DNA from: Leishmania mexicana MHOM/GT/2001/U1103
Lineage: Eukaryota; Euglenozoa; Kinetoplastea; Trypanosomatida; Trypanosomatidae
Length of the DNA: 64,000 bases
Direction: 5' to 3'
Assembly: GCF_000234665.1 (NCBI RefSeq)
Contig: NC_018317.1
Coordinates: 1-64,000 of the forward strand
Part shown: piece by piece, positions 1 through 9,230 of the stretch
Layout of the letters: each line of letters opens with the position of its first letter
Position numbering within the stretch: position 1 is the stretch's first letter
Program-made: the position numbers and the translations under genes
The notes under the pieces: generated by a model
The model's database searches: none
Told to the model about the DNA's origin: nothing
The model's input: only the letters and a program-made list of their open reading frames with translations

Positions 1-564
1 CCCTAACCCTAACCCTAACCCTAACCCTAACCCTAACCCTAACCCTAACCCTAACCCTAACCCTAACCCTAACCCTAACCCTAACCCTAACCCTAACCCT
101 AACCCTAACCCTAACCCTAACCCTAACCCTAACCCTAACCCTAACCCTAACCCTAACCCTAACCCTAACCCTAACCCTAACCCTAACCCTAACCCTAACC
201 CTAACCCTAACCCTAACCCTAACCCTAACCCTAACCCTAACCCTAACCCTAACCCTAACCCTAACCCTAACCCTAACCCTAACCCTAACCCTAACCCTAA
301 CCCTAACCCTAACCCTAACCCTAACCCTAACCCTAACCCTAACCCTAACCCTAACCCTAACCCTAACCCTAACCCTAACCCTAACCCTAACCCTAACCCT
401 AACCCTAACCCTAACCCTAACCCTAACCCTAACCCTAACCCTAACCCTAACCCTAACCCTAACCCTAACCCTAACCCTAACCCTAACCCTAACCCTAACC
501 CTAACCCTAACCCTAACCCTAACCCTAACCCTAACCCTAACCCTAACCCTAACCCTAACCCTAA
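1..564. repeat. Telomere, 94 tandem CCCTAA units
   Basis: There are 94 uninterrupted CCCTAA hexamers, which on the other strand read TTAGGG. This is the trypanosomatid telomere repeat, and its orientation puts the physical chromosome end at position 1. The array stops at 564 and is followed by degenerate units (CCCGTA, CCCTCCCCCGTACC). The real length in the cell is probably greater, because assemblies truncate telomeres. Confidence 0.99.
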
Positions 565-654
565 CCCGTACCCTCCCCCGTACCATAACACACGCACACA
601 ACAACCTTTAATAGACCACACACACCAAGGGATAACAACATCATAACCTCCCCG
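565..654. other. Telomere/subtelomere junction
   Basis: About 90 bases link the telomere to unique sequence: a few decayed telomere-like units (565-590), then an A/C-rich stretch. No tandem array of ~100 bp telomere-associated repeats is visible, although such arrays are common at Leishmania chromosome ends. Confidence 0.6.
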
Positions 655-1975
655 CTTGTCTTGGGGGAGGGGGTCAAAAAGCCGCAGGCCCTTGGCGCCT
701 TGAAGCGCCTTCATGCTATGCAGCCATGTGCAGACGTTGGCACCAATCGGCTCCAGTACCAGCAAGCGTGATGTCGGCGGCGAAACCCCCTCCACTGTCG
801 TGTTGGCGAGATGAACCTGCCGCGGGCGAGGTGCTGTGACGAGCAGGGAGAAGTAGCTGATCCTGCAGACTTCTTACGGCAAGTAGTCCGAGTGAAGGCG
901 GGTACTGCCCTGCGCTGTGAACCTCGGCATTCTGGTGCACGAGAGATCCACGTAACGCAGATGTCGCTTCAGTCCATTATCACCTGGTCCCAAGACCGCG
1001 GCGCACGCTTACCTACGTCAGGATGTTGAGACTGCTGTAGACGGTGATGCTGTCCGCGCCGGTGGAGGAGAGACCGGGGAGCTTGAGGCCCCTGAGCGCC
1101 GGCTGCGTAGAGACGCTACTCAATATGTTGCAGGTGCTCACATTCAAATGCTGCAGTCGTCAGCAGCGGCACACCACCCTGAGGCCAATGACGGCGGGGT
1201 GCATTATATCTACGTCCCTGAGGCGCAACGAGTCGGAAAGCGTCGGCAAGGTGCGAAAGGCATGCAGTCGGTGAGCACCAGCTTCTCGAGGCGGCGGCAC
1301 GTCTTGAGTGTATCGAGGCTGCTGACACGGGTCGAGGAGGTGCGGCAGCTTTTCAAATCTGGCGCTCATGTGAGCAAGCTCGTGAAAGGGAGCTGCGCAT
1401 ACAAAGAAACGAGAATTGTTGAAAAGACGCTGTACGCCACCTTTGCACTGGACGGCGGCTGGAGGAGGCTGTGGAGGCCAAAGCTACGCACAAGCAGCAT
1501 AAGGAAGCGGAGGCGGACCTTGCGATCGGGGTTGCATCATCGAGAGAGCAAGAGCTGTTCAGACCGGTCGTAGACCTCGCAGTGTGTGGGGATGCCTCTG
1601 TAGGGTGACAATTGGCCGGCTGCCGCTCTGGTGGCGTGTGCTCGGGGCTGAGGATGTGGATCGCTACCACAGGGACAAGGCAGTCTGACGATTGGAGGGG
1701 GCGCTCTCTGTCTTGCCAGCGTCGACTTCTCACTCCTTCAGTGCGGTTGATACGGCTTTGCGGGCACCGCCGGTGAACTCTGAGCCCATCACGCGATCAG
1801 CTGCATCTATGTGTGAGCCGCTGACCGCAGAGTATCATTCTGCAAGTGCCAAGGTGGTTCCCGCTTCGCCGCTGCTGCCTCCTTCAGGCTGAGCAGCAGG
1901 GAAAGCGGCGGCCACTGGCGCATCGCTAGGCTGCTGCAAGCGCTCCAGAAGCTCGCTTCCTTTTGTCGTGCATTC
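655..1975 (-). pseudogene. Decayed leucine-rich-repeat protein gene
   Basis: No long ORF survives, but leucine-rich-repeat sequence can be read on the minus strand in pieces that change frame. From upstream to downstream: a segment at about 1252-1331 reads SSLDTLKTCRRLEKLVLTDC; about 1170-1240 reads LRLRDVDIMHPAVIGLRVV and then a stop; about 1020-1160 contains LQHLNVST and ALRGLKLPGLSSTGADSI and then a stop; about 880-965 contains LRYVDLSCTRMPRF and then a stop; about 675-830 contains VHLANTTVEG and KALQGAKGLRLFD. The spacing is that of 23-25 residue LRRs. Further upstream, about 1725-1975, another protein-like frame (ELLERLQQPSDAPVAAAF, later a stop, then GSEFTGGARKAVSTALKE) may be the N-terminal part. 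It is the gene relic closest to the telomere and has the same strand as the whole cluster. The exact limits are uncertain, since the last frame stays open into the telomere. Confidence 0.55.
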
Positions 1976-2471
1976 GCATGTGCTCAAAGAGGCTATAGGC
2001 ATGAACCTTGCACATAGTTTAGATGCGCGAATAGTGGGAGTGATGGAGCTGTGGCGTGTCGAAAGAAAGAGGTCTCATGCACGGACGGGAAAGAGTGGGA
2101 GGAGGAAGAGAGTAATGGCAGGAAGCAGTGCAAACAACTCTCGAGGGATGTCAACAATGTGGAAGAGAGCTGCTGCCTCGTTCGTCACGTTCACCGGATA
2201 GGGCCAAAGGCAGCACATCGAGTACATAGGGCGGTCGTGTCAAAGACACCACACCTGCACCACTCCTCGACGGCTCTCTGAACACACAACAGCGAGCCAG
2301 TTAGAAATGGGAAAGAGAAGCGGGAAAAAAAGCGGTGGGCCAACGAGGGTGGAGGCCCACGCTATGGCTTGCACGAAAGCGCTGCGGTGCACATTGTCCG
2401 CAGTGTCAAGAGACAAATGTACGCGCGCCACTCTTCCACCCGTAACGCTCGCCGGGTGTAAGTCGGAAAAC
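1976..2471. other. Spacer between the LRR pseudogene and the LisH/WD40 gene
   Basis: Non-coding in appearance, with purine-rich plus strand (pyrimidine-rich minus strand). It should carry the 3' UTR of the WD40 gene. No RNA gene or repeat family was recognised. Confidence 0.6.
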
Positions 2472-4424
2472 CTAAGCGCGCGCGCTGGCGCATGTGGTGC
2501 ACAAGACAATCATGCCGTCCTCCCCACAACTCACCTCGTAGGATCCCTCCACCTTGACGTCCGTGATGGGCAAACGGTGCAGCGGCAGCTGCGCAGCATA
2601 GTGGACGAGATTGCCGTTGATGCTCGCCTGGGAGAGGTAGAGGTTGCCGCTACGGGGCGCCTCAGCCGCGCGCGCGGGGATGACGGGCTTTGTCGCGCAG
2701 TCGCGAGAGCGAAGATTCCAAAAGTAGAGACACCCGTCCTCCCCACCACTGAAGAGCTCCGCGTCGGTGTGGCCAAACGACGTGGGTGAGCGCGCTTTGG
2801 TGTTGTTCTCAGTGCCGGTGAAGCGATACGGCAGCAGCGCACCCGTAAGGACGTCCCACATGCGCATCAGACCTCCGCGGTAGGATGCCAAGAGGAAGGT
2901 CGAGGAGGGCGACACCGCCAAGGAGCAAATCTCCATCGCGATGGGCGACACGAGCGACGCCGTCAGGACGCCGGTGGCCACGTCCACGACTCGAATGGTG
3001 CCATCCTTGGACGCGGCGAAGTAGCTGGTGCCTGTGCGGTTCATGACAAGGGAGACGACGCCGTAGTTACTAAAGAGGTGCTCATACATCTTTGTGCCGG
3101 TGTTTAGGTCCCACACACAGACAGTGCCTTCGGAAAGCCCGGTCACGGCGAGGGTCCCGCATGGGAAGAAGCAGCCGGCGTACACGTCAGCGGCGTGTGT
3201 CAAGACACAAGCGACGCAGTCAATCGCCTGCGCCACGCTGCCGCTGTCCAGAAGAGACTGCACGCTCAGCACGAGAGTCTCACAGCTGCCCCAGCACAGC
3301 AGCTTTGTGCCGTTGCGCCTCAAGTCGCGTATAGGATGCTTGTGCTGGTACAGTAGCTGTGCCTTGTCCGCCGCGCAGGCCTCCGACGAGGGTGCTGCGA
3401 CGTCGCTGCCGCTCAGAGGTCCAGTGGGGATCCACAGCACCGCCCCGGTGTCCGTCGCTGCCACGACAGCGCTGTGACTGAGAAAGGGCTGACACGCAGT
3501 CAGCTTCACACACTGTCGTGCATCGCCAGGCGCCAGGGCAGAAAAGGTGCTCCGCACAAGGGCGCTGGCGTCGATGGAGAGAAAGGGCTCCGTGGCGGGC
3601 AGCTGCGCCTCAAGTGGGGCAGAAAGGGAAGTAATGGTGGTGCGCTGAAGGCGCCGCACAAGGTCCGGGTGTTGGCGGGACACGAGCTCGTAGGAAAAGG
3701 ACTGCTGAAAGATGGTGCGAAGCGGTCGCGTCAGCTCCACTGGCGGCGGCATGCAGACGTTGCCATGCCGGCAGTAGTTTGAGTAATCGACGCTTCCTAC
3801 CTGCGTGCGGATGTGCTGCAAGAGCTGTGCGCGTCCTAGCTCGGCAGTCCAGCCGCGGTATTCCGGGTACACGTTGCTACTCTCCGCCACAGTCTTACAT
3901 GTCAGCAGGTATGTGAGCTTCTGGAAGTGCTCGCGGCTGATGGAGCGTTCGAAGGGTTTAATGCTGCGCATGAAGAAGGTGAAGGTGCGCTGATCGTTGT
4001 CCTCCTCTACTAGTTCCATGTACTGCTGCTGAGCCAGCAGGAACGGCAGCGAGCGCACCAGCAAGGCTGCCGGCGACGACCCCTCCGGTCTCAGGCCACT
4101 CTTTGTGACCGCCTTTGTTTGCAGCTTCTTGAGGCTCTTCTGCGCACTTTCCCAGCTGCTCTCCTCAATGGCGCGGCTCAGCCCGCGCAAGGTCTTGCGC
4201 AAGTAGTGCTCCCCGCGGAACTGGCAGGTCGCCTCCTCCCGCAGGATCTGCGCGGAGGACGTAAAGCCCTCCTCGATGAGCCACGCCAAGATAATCTGCA
4301 CCATCTCGCTTCGCGTCACATCGTTGGACTCAATGTCGACGATAGGGGTCGGGGTGAAGGCAGCACGCGCCAAACCTCCGGCGTCGCCATGCCCGCCGCT
4401 GTTCGGTGCGGCTTGGAAGTTCAT
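2472..4424 (-). CDS. LisH/CTLH-domain WD40-repeat protein
   Basis: 650 residues from an ATG. A LisH dimerisation motif lies at about 39-70 (SEMVQIILAWLIEEGFTSSA), followed by a CTLH-like helical region at about 75-205 containing FLLAQQQYMELVEEDNDQ. The C-terminal half (about 270-645) is a WD40 propeller with recognisable blades, for example GTVCVWDLNTG, GTIRVVDVATG, GLMRMWDVLTG and GCLYFWNLRSR. The LisH-CTLH-propeller order is shared by SMU1 (splicing) and WDR26/Gid7 (CTLH E3 ubiquitin ligase). The segment after CTLH, with PPPVELTRPLRTIFQQS, looks to me closer to WDR26/Gid7, but this is by eye only. The likely role is a scaffold in a multiprotein complex. It is the intact gene nearest the telomere. 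Confidence 0.85.
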   Translation of the reverse strand: MNFQAAPNSGGHGDAGGLARAAFTPTPIVDIESNDVTRSEMVQIILAWLIEEGFTSSAQILREEATCQFRGEHYLRKTLRGLSRAIEESSWESAQKSLKKLQTKAVTKSGLRPEGSSPAALLVRSLPFLLAQQQYMELVEEDNDQRTFTFFMRSIKPFERSISREHFQKLTYLLTCKTVAESSNVYPEYRGWTAELGRAQLLQHIRTQVGSVDYSNYCRHGNVCMPPPVELTRPLRTIFQQSFSYELVSRQHPDLVRRLQRTTITSLSAPLEAQLPATEPFLSIDASALVRSTFSALAPGDARQCVKLTACQPFLSHSAVVAATDTGAVLWIPTGPLSGSDVAAPSSEACAADKAQLLYQHKHPIRDLRRNGTKLLCWGSCETLVLSVQSLLDSGSVAQAIDCVACVLTHAADVYAGCFFPCGTLAVTGLSEGTVCVWDLNTGTKMYEHLFSNYGVVSLVMNRTGTSYFAASKDGTIRVVDVATGVLTASLVSPIAMEICSLAVSPSSTFLLASYRGGLMRMWDVLTGALLPYRFTGTENNTKARSPTSFGHTDAELFSGGEDGCLYFWNLRSRDCATKPVIPARAAEAPRSGNLYLSQASINGNLVHYAAQLPLHRLPITDVKVEGSYEVSCGEDGMIVLCTTCASARA

Positions 4425-6021
4425 GAGTGTGCCTCAGCCTATGTGCGTCTCTCTGTGGAGATGTGTGTGTGTGTGTCGGCAAAGCGTTTCATACAATGGC
4501 GTACGTACGTTTATTGATGTATGTGTGAGTATTCTCTCTTCAGTGAAGCGTGTGCCGTGCGGAGGACACGTGGTAGTGTGAGAAGCAGAGCCCGAGGGAG
4601 TGTCAGAGGAGGCGGAAAACGTCGTTGCCGCATGTAGGAGGAAGCGCGGTGCGGATGCGTAAGCGGTTATGGCTAAAGAAAAAGTAAGTGACCACCGTGC
4701 ATGTATATATATATATATTTACAGGCACAGCGCACACGTGGCAGCGCGGGAAGACGCCTGCAGGGGAGTGAGTTAGGGGACAAGACAGTAGACTCGCGCG
4801 AGGTAATCGACAGCGCATCCTGAAGGCAGTGAGACACAGTTTCCGATGCTAAGGCTAGCCTGGCATCCCCATTCTTTCCCCTTTCCTGCTCCTGAGCCCG
4901 CCCCTGTAAACGTCCCTGCCCGTCCCCTTGCTCCTCTCAATGTTAGGTGGTATGCCACATGACTGTGTTTGCGGTTGCGTGGCAACTATCTCTGCATTTA
5001 GAGATGGAAGTGGAGGAAAGTGACGTTGTGCAGCGGGCCCGCGGATGTCGCTACGGGAAATCCAACGTTCAGGGCCGCTATTCCCCCTCCCCCTAATTCG
5101 CAAAAGAAAAAAACGGAGAAAACGAACGGGACGGCACCGAAGCGGAAAATGTTGCGGCTGATGAACTCACTCGTACGTATGTCGGCACGTGGGTGTGGAA
5201 GTGTTGATGTTGGAGGTGGATGTATGTGATAGAGATTACGAAACACAACGACACTGTACCCGACATCCTTCTTCCTCGCTAGTTAGCTATCCCATAGATC
5301 AGCCGCGGTGATGTGGACGTGTAAGAACCAAGAGGTGAATGAAGGTGGTGGGCGGCACGGCGAGTGCAGCCATGACCACTGTATCCCCCTTTACGCCGAT
5401 AAGTCGCATGTCCATGGGAAAGCGAGAGAACCAAAATGGAGGCACCATGAAGTAGAGAAAAGCAAAAATATACGACTGCGCACTCGCACGTACCAAGGCA
5501 GAGGAAGGGAGCAAAGATATGCTGTGCCGAGACGCCTGTGCACATGGGCAGACACACAGGTCGACAGAGGGGAAGAGAGAAACCTAAGTGGACGGGATAT
5601 GAGTAGGGTGCAGCGTGAGAAGACTGCAAACTACACACGATTTCCTCTCCCGCCTCTACCCCTCGCTCACAGTCGCGAACTCCGTCTCTGGATGCCGGTG
5701 CTGCCGCTACTCTTTTTTTGATGGAATTGCACATAAGGTGGTCGGCCATGATCAAACAAAGAGTAAGAGAGCCAAAACAGCCTGCCAGAGAGGAGGGGGC
5801 GTTGCCCCTTTCGAGCAACGGGGCCACCAGCAGACTTCCCTACAAGAGAGAGGGATTACGCACAAAGCGAGAAAATGAAAAGAGTGAACGGCATTGGCAC
5901 GGACGCAACTGCAGCTCTCACGGCACAGTCGCACGCGATACCCGTATTGGGCGAATGGAGGCGGGGTGCATCGCCATGTATATTTAGCGTTTCGATGTTG
6001 CTGGCGTGTCCACCGGTGTCG
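4425..6021. other. Intergenic region (WD40 / cis-prenyltransferase)
   Basis: About 1.6 kb without a credible gene. It should hold the 5' UTR and splice signals of the WD40 gene and the 3' UTR of the prenyltransferase. A (TA)n run lies at 4704-4718. Just left of it, the minus strand reads a pyrimidine tract ending in AG (AG complement at about 4673), a plausible spliced-leader acceptor. Open frames of up to 182 residues on the minus strand are low-complexity products of the pyrimidine-rich strand. Confidence 0.6.
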
Positions 6022-7191
6022 TCAACGCCCCTTACGTTTCTCGCGACGAGTGAAATCGGAGAGCGCCTGTCGAATGTCCTCCTTTGTCACCTCCGGCCAC
6101 GTCTTGTCCAGAAACACAAACTCGGAGTAGGCGCACTCATAGAGGAGAAAGTTACTGATGCGCTGCTCTCCACTTGTGCGGAGAATAAGCTCTGGTTCTA
6201 CAGAGACGTCGCCGCCGAAGATATGCGCATCCTCCGCCTCATGCTCGTTCTGCGTAATGCTGCGCAGCATCTCTCTGTCCAGCTCTTCCTTCGTCACCTC
6301 TGTTGCGACGGCGGCGGCGGAGGCGGTACCGCTGCTGTCTCGGAGGCGGCGGGCGACAAGGCGGTTGCACGCCACCACTACCTCCGACTGACCGCTGTAG
6401 CTCACACAGATGTTCAGCACCAGCCGACGGGGCTGAACTACTCGCGTCTCGCGCTCCACACTTCTCATGAACTCCACCACGCGAGGCGGTAGGCGGAAAG
6501 GTTCGGTGGATATAAAACGCACAAAGATGTGCCGCTCTAGCGCCTCCTTGCGGATGCGGTCAAAGAAGAAAAAAAAGAGCGACATGAGCGCATCCACTTC
6601 CGCGGCGGGGCGATTCCAGTTGTCGGTCGAAAAGGCATACACCGTCACCATATCGATGTGCGCCTCCATGCTGTGGCTGATGACCTCCAGCAGCTTTTCC
6701 CCACCGACGCGGTGGCCGTCAAGGGAGCTGTGCTGAATGGCCGCTGCAAAGCGCTTGTAGCGCGCTGCCAGCCAGCACAACTGCTCGGCCGCGCTATGGG
6801 TCTCGATGAGCTCAGGGGCGTTGCACAGCTCCTCGCGTATCTCTCGCAGCACCGATGGGACGGGGCCCCTAGCCGTCAAAGCATGGCGGCTGCCGTAGCG
6901 CCTGTTGCCGTCCATGATGATGCCTAGGTGCCGCACATTGTGGGCGATGTGGTGCAGTTTGTTCACAGTGATTGCCTTGCTTGCCCGTGGTGCGCCCCCT
7001 CGCGAAGACAGCTTTAGCAAGGCGAGCGCTATGTGCCCCAGAAAGGCGAAGACGAGCACGGAGAAGCACACCACCCCGAACGTGCCGCAGGCCGTGCGGA
7101 GAGCCAGGATGTCTTGGCTGTCGTTCAAGGCCAACGATGCGCCACGCTGCATTGAGGTGGCCCCGTGCTGCAGTTGTGGGTGAGTCGCCAT
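6022..7191 (-). CDS. cis-prenyltransferase (dehydrodolichyl diphosphate synthase)
   Basis: 389 residues. The protein belongs to the UPP synthase/DHDDS family, which condenses isopentenyl diphosphate onto farnesyl diphosphate to make the polyprenyl precursor of dolichol, the lipid carrier for N-glycans and GPI mannose donors. Seen: the substrate motif HLGIIMDGNRRYG with the catalytic Asp at 94; VYAFSTDNWNRPAAEVDALM in the middle; ILRTSGEQRISNFLLYE and FLDKTWPEV near the C-terminus, which are the isopentenyl-diphosphate and Mg-binding region. A hydrophobic segment at about 35-62 precedes the domain and should anchor it in the ER membrane. A poly-Phe run (SLFFFFFDR) lies in the helix after the FSTDNW motif. 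The catalytic motifs look intact. The C-terminus, RREKRKGR, resembles but does not exactly show the R-x-G ending of heteromeric cis-prenyltransferases. Confidence 0.93.
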   Translation of the reverse strand: MATHPQLQHGATSMQRGASLALNDSQDILALRTACGTFGVVCFSVLVFAFLGHIALALLKLSSRGGAPRASKAITVNKLHHIAHNVRHLGIIMDGNRRYGSRHALTARGPVPSVLREIREELCNAPELIETHSAAEQLCWLAARYKRFAAAIQHSSLDGHRVGGEKLLEVISHSMEAHIDMVTVYAFSTDNWNRPAAEVDALMSLFFFFFDRIRKEALERHIFVRFISTEPFRLPPRVVEFMRSVERETRVVQPRRLVLNICVSYSGQSEVVVACNRLVARRLRDSSGTASAAAVATEVTKEELDREMLRSITQNEHEAEDAHIFGGDVSVEPELILRTSGEQRISNFLLYECAYSEFVFLDKTWPEVTKEDIRQALSDFTRREKRKGR

Positions 7192-7804
7192 TAAGATCGC
7201 GTGCGTGCGTGTAGAATGGATTGTGGGTGTGGGTGGGTGGGGGGCCGGTGGGGCGACGGATTAAGAAGGGGGGAGCTACAGTACTTGCTGTTCATGGAAA
7301 GTGAGATGAGTGCCCGTGTGGAGAAAACCGCACAGGGAGAAAAGTGAAGAGAAATGATGGTGATTGGTTGAATGTGGCGTACAGCGTGGGAGGAGCGATG
7401 ACCGGGGATGCGGAGTGACGGCGACGGCGACGCTCGCCCTCCCTGCACGCACCATGGCGATGTATGCAGCAGTGTGCAAAGAGCTCACTGAGAAAAGTAG
7501 GGTGAGAGACAGACAAGGCCCAGTACACGCTCGCCCCTCCAGGCCGCGGCGTCCCTTTTACGGACACACCCACACAAATAGAGAGGCGCGCAATGCTCGC
7601 AGACGAGACTTGGCAAATTTTGTGTGGCTCGGGAGTGCGTGAGTCCATCAGCATCCTCACCAGCCGATGTGATGGTGGTGGTTGGCAACGGGGAGACGTA
7701 CACACATATGTGCCCTTTACTGATGTTCAGCACCGCACACGTGGGCGTGGAAGTGGTCCAGGAGAGTACACATACACACACGACGCGCACGCGGTAGTCC
7801 GCCG
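7192..7804. other. Intergenic region
   Basis: About 0.6 kb between the prenyltransferase and the coiled-coil gene. Just right of 7191 the minus strand is rich in C and T (CCCCCCACCCACCC and CCCCCCTTCTTAATCC), consistent with a splice-acceptor pyrimidine tract. No gene seen. Confidence 0.6.
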
Positions 7805-8410
7805 TCACTTTCGGTTAGCATTCGAGTCGGGGTCCAGCGCGCCACGCTGCAGCATGCCGAGTAGGTCGCCATTCCTCGCCGCACCCCAGCGAAGGCGCTC
7901 GCTGGAGTTGCGGTGCAGGACGTCGGAGTTCAGCAGAGAGAGAGACTGCGCGGTGGTGATGATGGGGGAAAAGAGTGTGTACACGCCCTTGGCGAAGTGC
8001 ACCACAGGTGTGTAGAGCCAGTTGCCGATGAGCAGCAGGAGCGAGCGTTGAGCGTTGCCTTGGGTGGTGGCATAGCCCCGATGGGTGGACTCGCCAGCGA
8101 AGAGGCGCAGCTGTTCGGTGTGATCGGCAACGATGCCATGCTGACTCTCTAAGCTCATCACGACAAACTCCAGCTGCTGCTGAGCGTAGGCCATGTCGCC
8201 CTGGCTCTTGCCAAAGAGGTCCTCCAGGCGCGTGATGTGTGCGCGGAGGTCTTCCATGACAACAGACTTGCGCTCGCTTGCGTTTTCGAGGTGACGGCAC
8301 CTCCGCGACAGTTGCTCGATGCTCTCGTAAAGGTGCTGAAAGTGATTGCGTTGTTCCTCAGGCACCTCCGACGCAGCACGCCAGAGCTGCTTGATGCGGG
8401 GCTCCGCCAT
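7805..8410 (-). CDS. Coiled-coil protein with C-proximal hydrophobic segment, unknown function
   Basis: 201 residues from the ATG at 8410 (MAEPRIKQLW). An in-frame upstream extension exists but reads like UTR (proline/serine-rich, no conserved character), so the inner start was chosen. Residues about 20-90 are strongly heptad-like (HFQHLYESIEQLSRRCRHLE and MEDLRAHITRLEDLFGKSQ). Residues about 125-155 are hydrophobic (LLLLIGNWLYTPVVHFAKGV and YTLFSPII) and could be a membrane anchor or amphipathic hairpin. A polar tail of about 45 residues follows, so it is not a classical tail anchor. I do not recognise a family. A membrane tether or trafficking adaptor is only a guess from the architecture. 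Confidence 0.75.
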   Translation of the reverse strand: MAEPRIKQLWRAASEVPEEQRNHFQHLYESIEQLSRRCRHLENASERKSVVMEDLRAHITRLEDLFGKSQGDMAYAQQQLEFVVMSLESQHGIVADHTEQLRLFAGESTHRGYATTQGNAQRSLLLLIGNWLYTPVVHFAKGVYTLFSPIITTAQSLSLLNSDVLHRNSSERLRWGAARNGDLLGMLQRGALDPDSNANRK

Positions 8411-9230
8411 CCTGGCGACCCCGCTGCTGCTGCGAGCACTGTGAGGCTCGCTCGAATCAGGCACAAGGAGAATTTTGTGTGTATGTTCCCCACGGCAGAG
8501 AGCCACACATAGATGTGAAGCGGCAACTCCCGCTGTGAGGAGGCGTACAGGAAAGGACGGAAACAAAGCATCGGCGAAAGAAGGCGCAGCGAGTGGAGGA
8601 CGGAGCAGAGGCACCCATCAACGACATTCAAAAAGGAGAGGTAGAAAACCTCTGCGGTAGGCGCGCCACGTTTGTCGCAGCTCGGAGTCGAGAGGGCGAG
8701 ACAAGGCACGCAGCTGATGAACGCCACGGCAGCTTCGCCAGTAGCCGCTGTAGCAGATCTGGTTAACCGCAGAGCGAGAGTGACGACACGGTGCGAGTTC
8801 GTCGGTGAGGGGCCCTCTCTTCGCACGAGCCTAGCCCAAAGACGCGAACGAGTTTTGATCCTTATTGGCGCATTAGCAGAGGCGAAGTGGGGCGGGAGGA
8901 GGTGGTCAGACACAGAGATAAGCAAACGACGAGAGAGAAGGAAGGACTCCCTCACTGTACATAGAGAAGGAGCGAAGGGGGCGTCACTCGCTGCAGCGCT
9001 GCCCATAATACGGCAGACACAAGCTCACAGAGAGAGAAGGTCAAAAGAAGAGTTAAGTAAGCATGTCGCATGAACGCCACGGGCGCCCCTATTGCCCCCG
9101 CGTACTCTCCTCTCGCACGCAAGGGGTGGAGGGGAGGGGGGAGGCATATTCCTCATGTGATGGACGCGTCCATGTCGTCCCGTGTGCTATCGCTAGCCCC
9201 CGCTCCGCATCCGCCTTGCCCTTCTGTCTT
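8411..9230. other. Intergenic region
   Basis: About 0.8 kb. Several overlapping open frames on both strands are composition artefacts. It should contain the 5' UTR of the gene at 7805-8410 and the 3' UTR of the gene at 9231-10298. No repeat or RNA gene recognised. Confidence 0.55.

Noticed and set aside
1148..1573. 141-residue plus-strand frame near the telomere, and a coiled-coil-like plus frame at 1222-1600
   Set aside because: These are antisense to the minus-strand LRR relic, which gives a more specific pattern (repeated L-x-x-L-x-L) and the same direction as every other gene.
8158..9006. 282-residue minus-strand frame overlapping the gene at 7805-8410
   Set aside because: It covers spacer and the reverse frame of the coiled-coil gene. 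The coiled-coil reading has clear heptads and this one has no feature.
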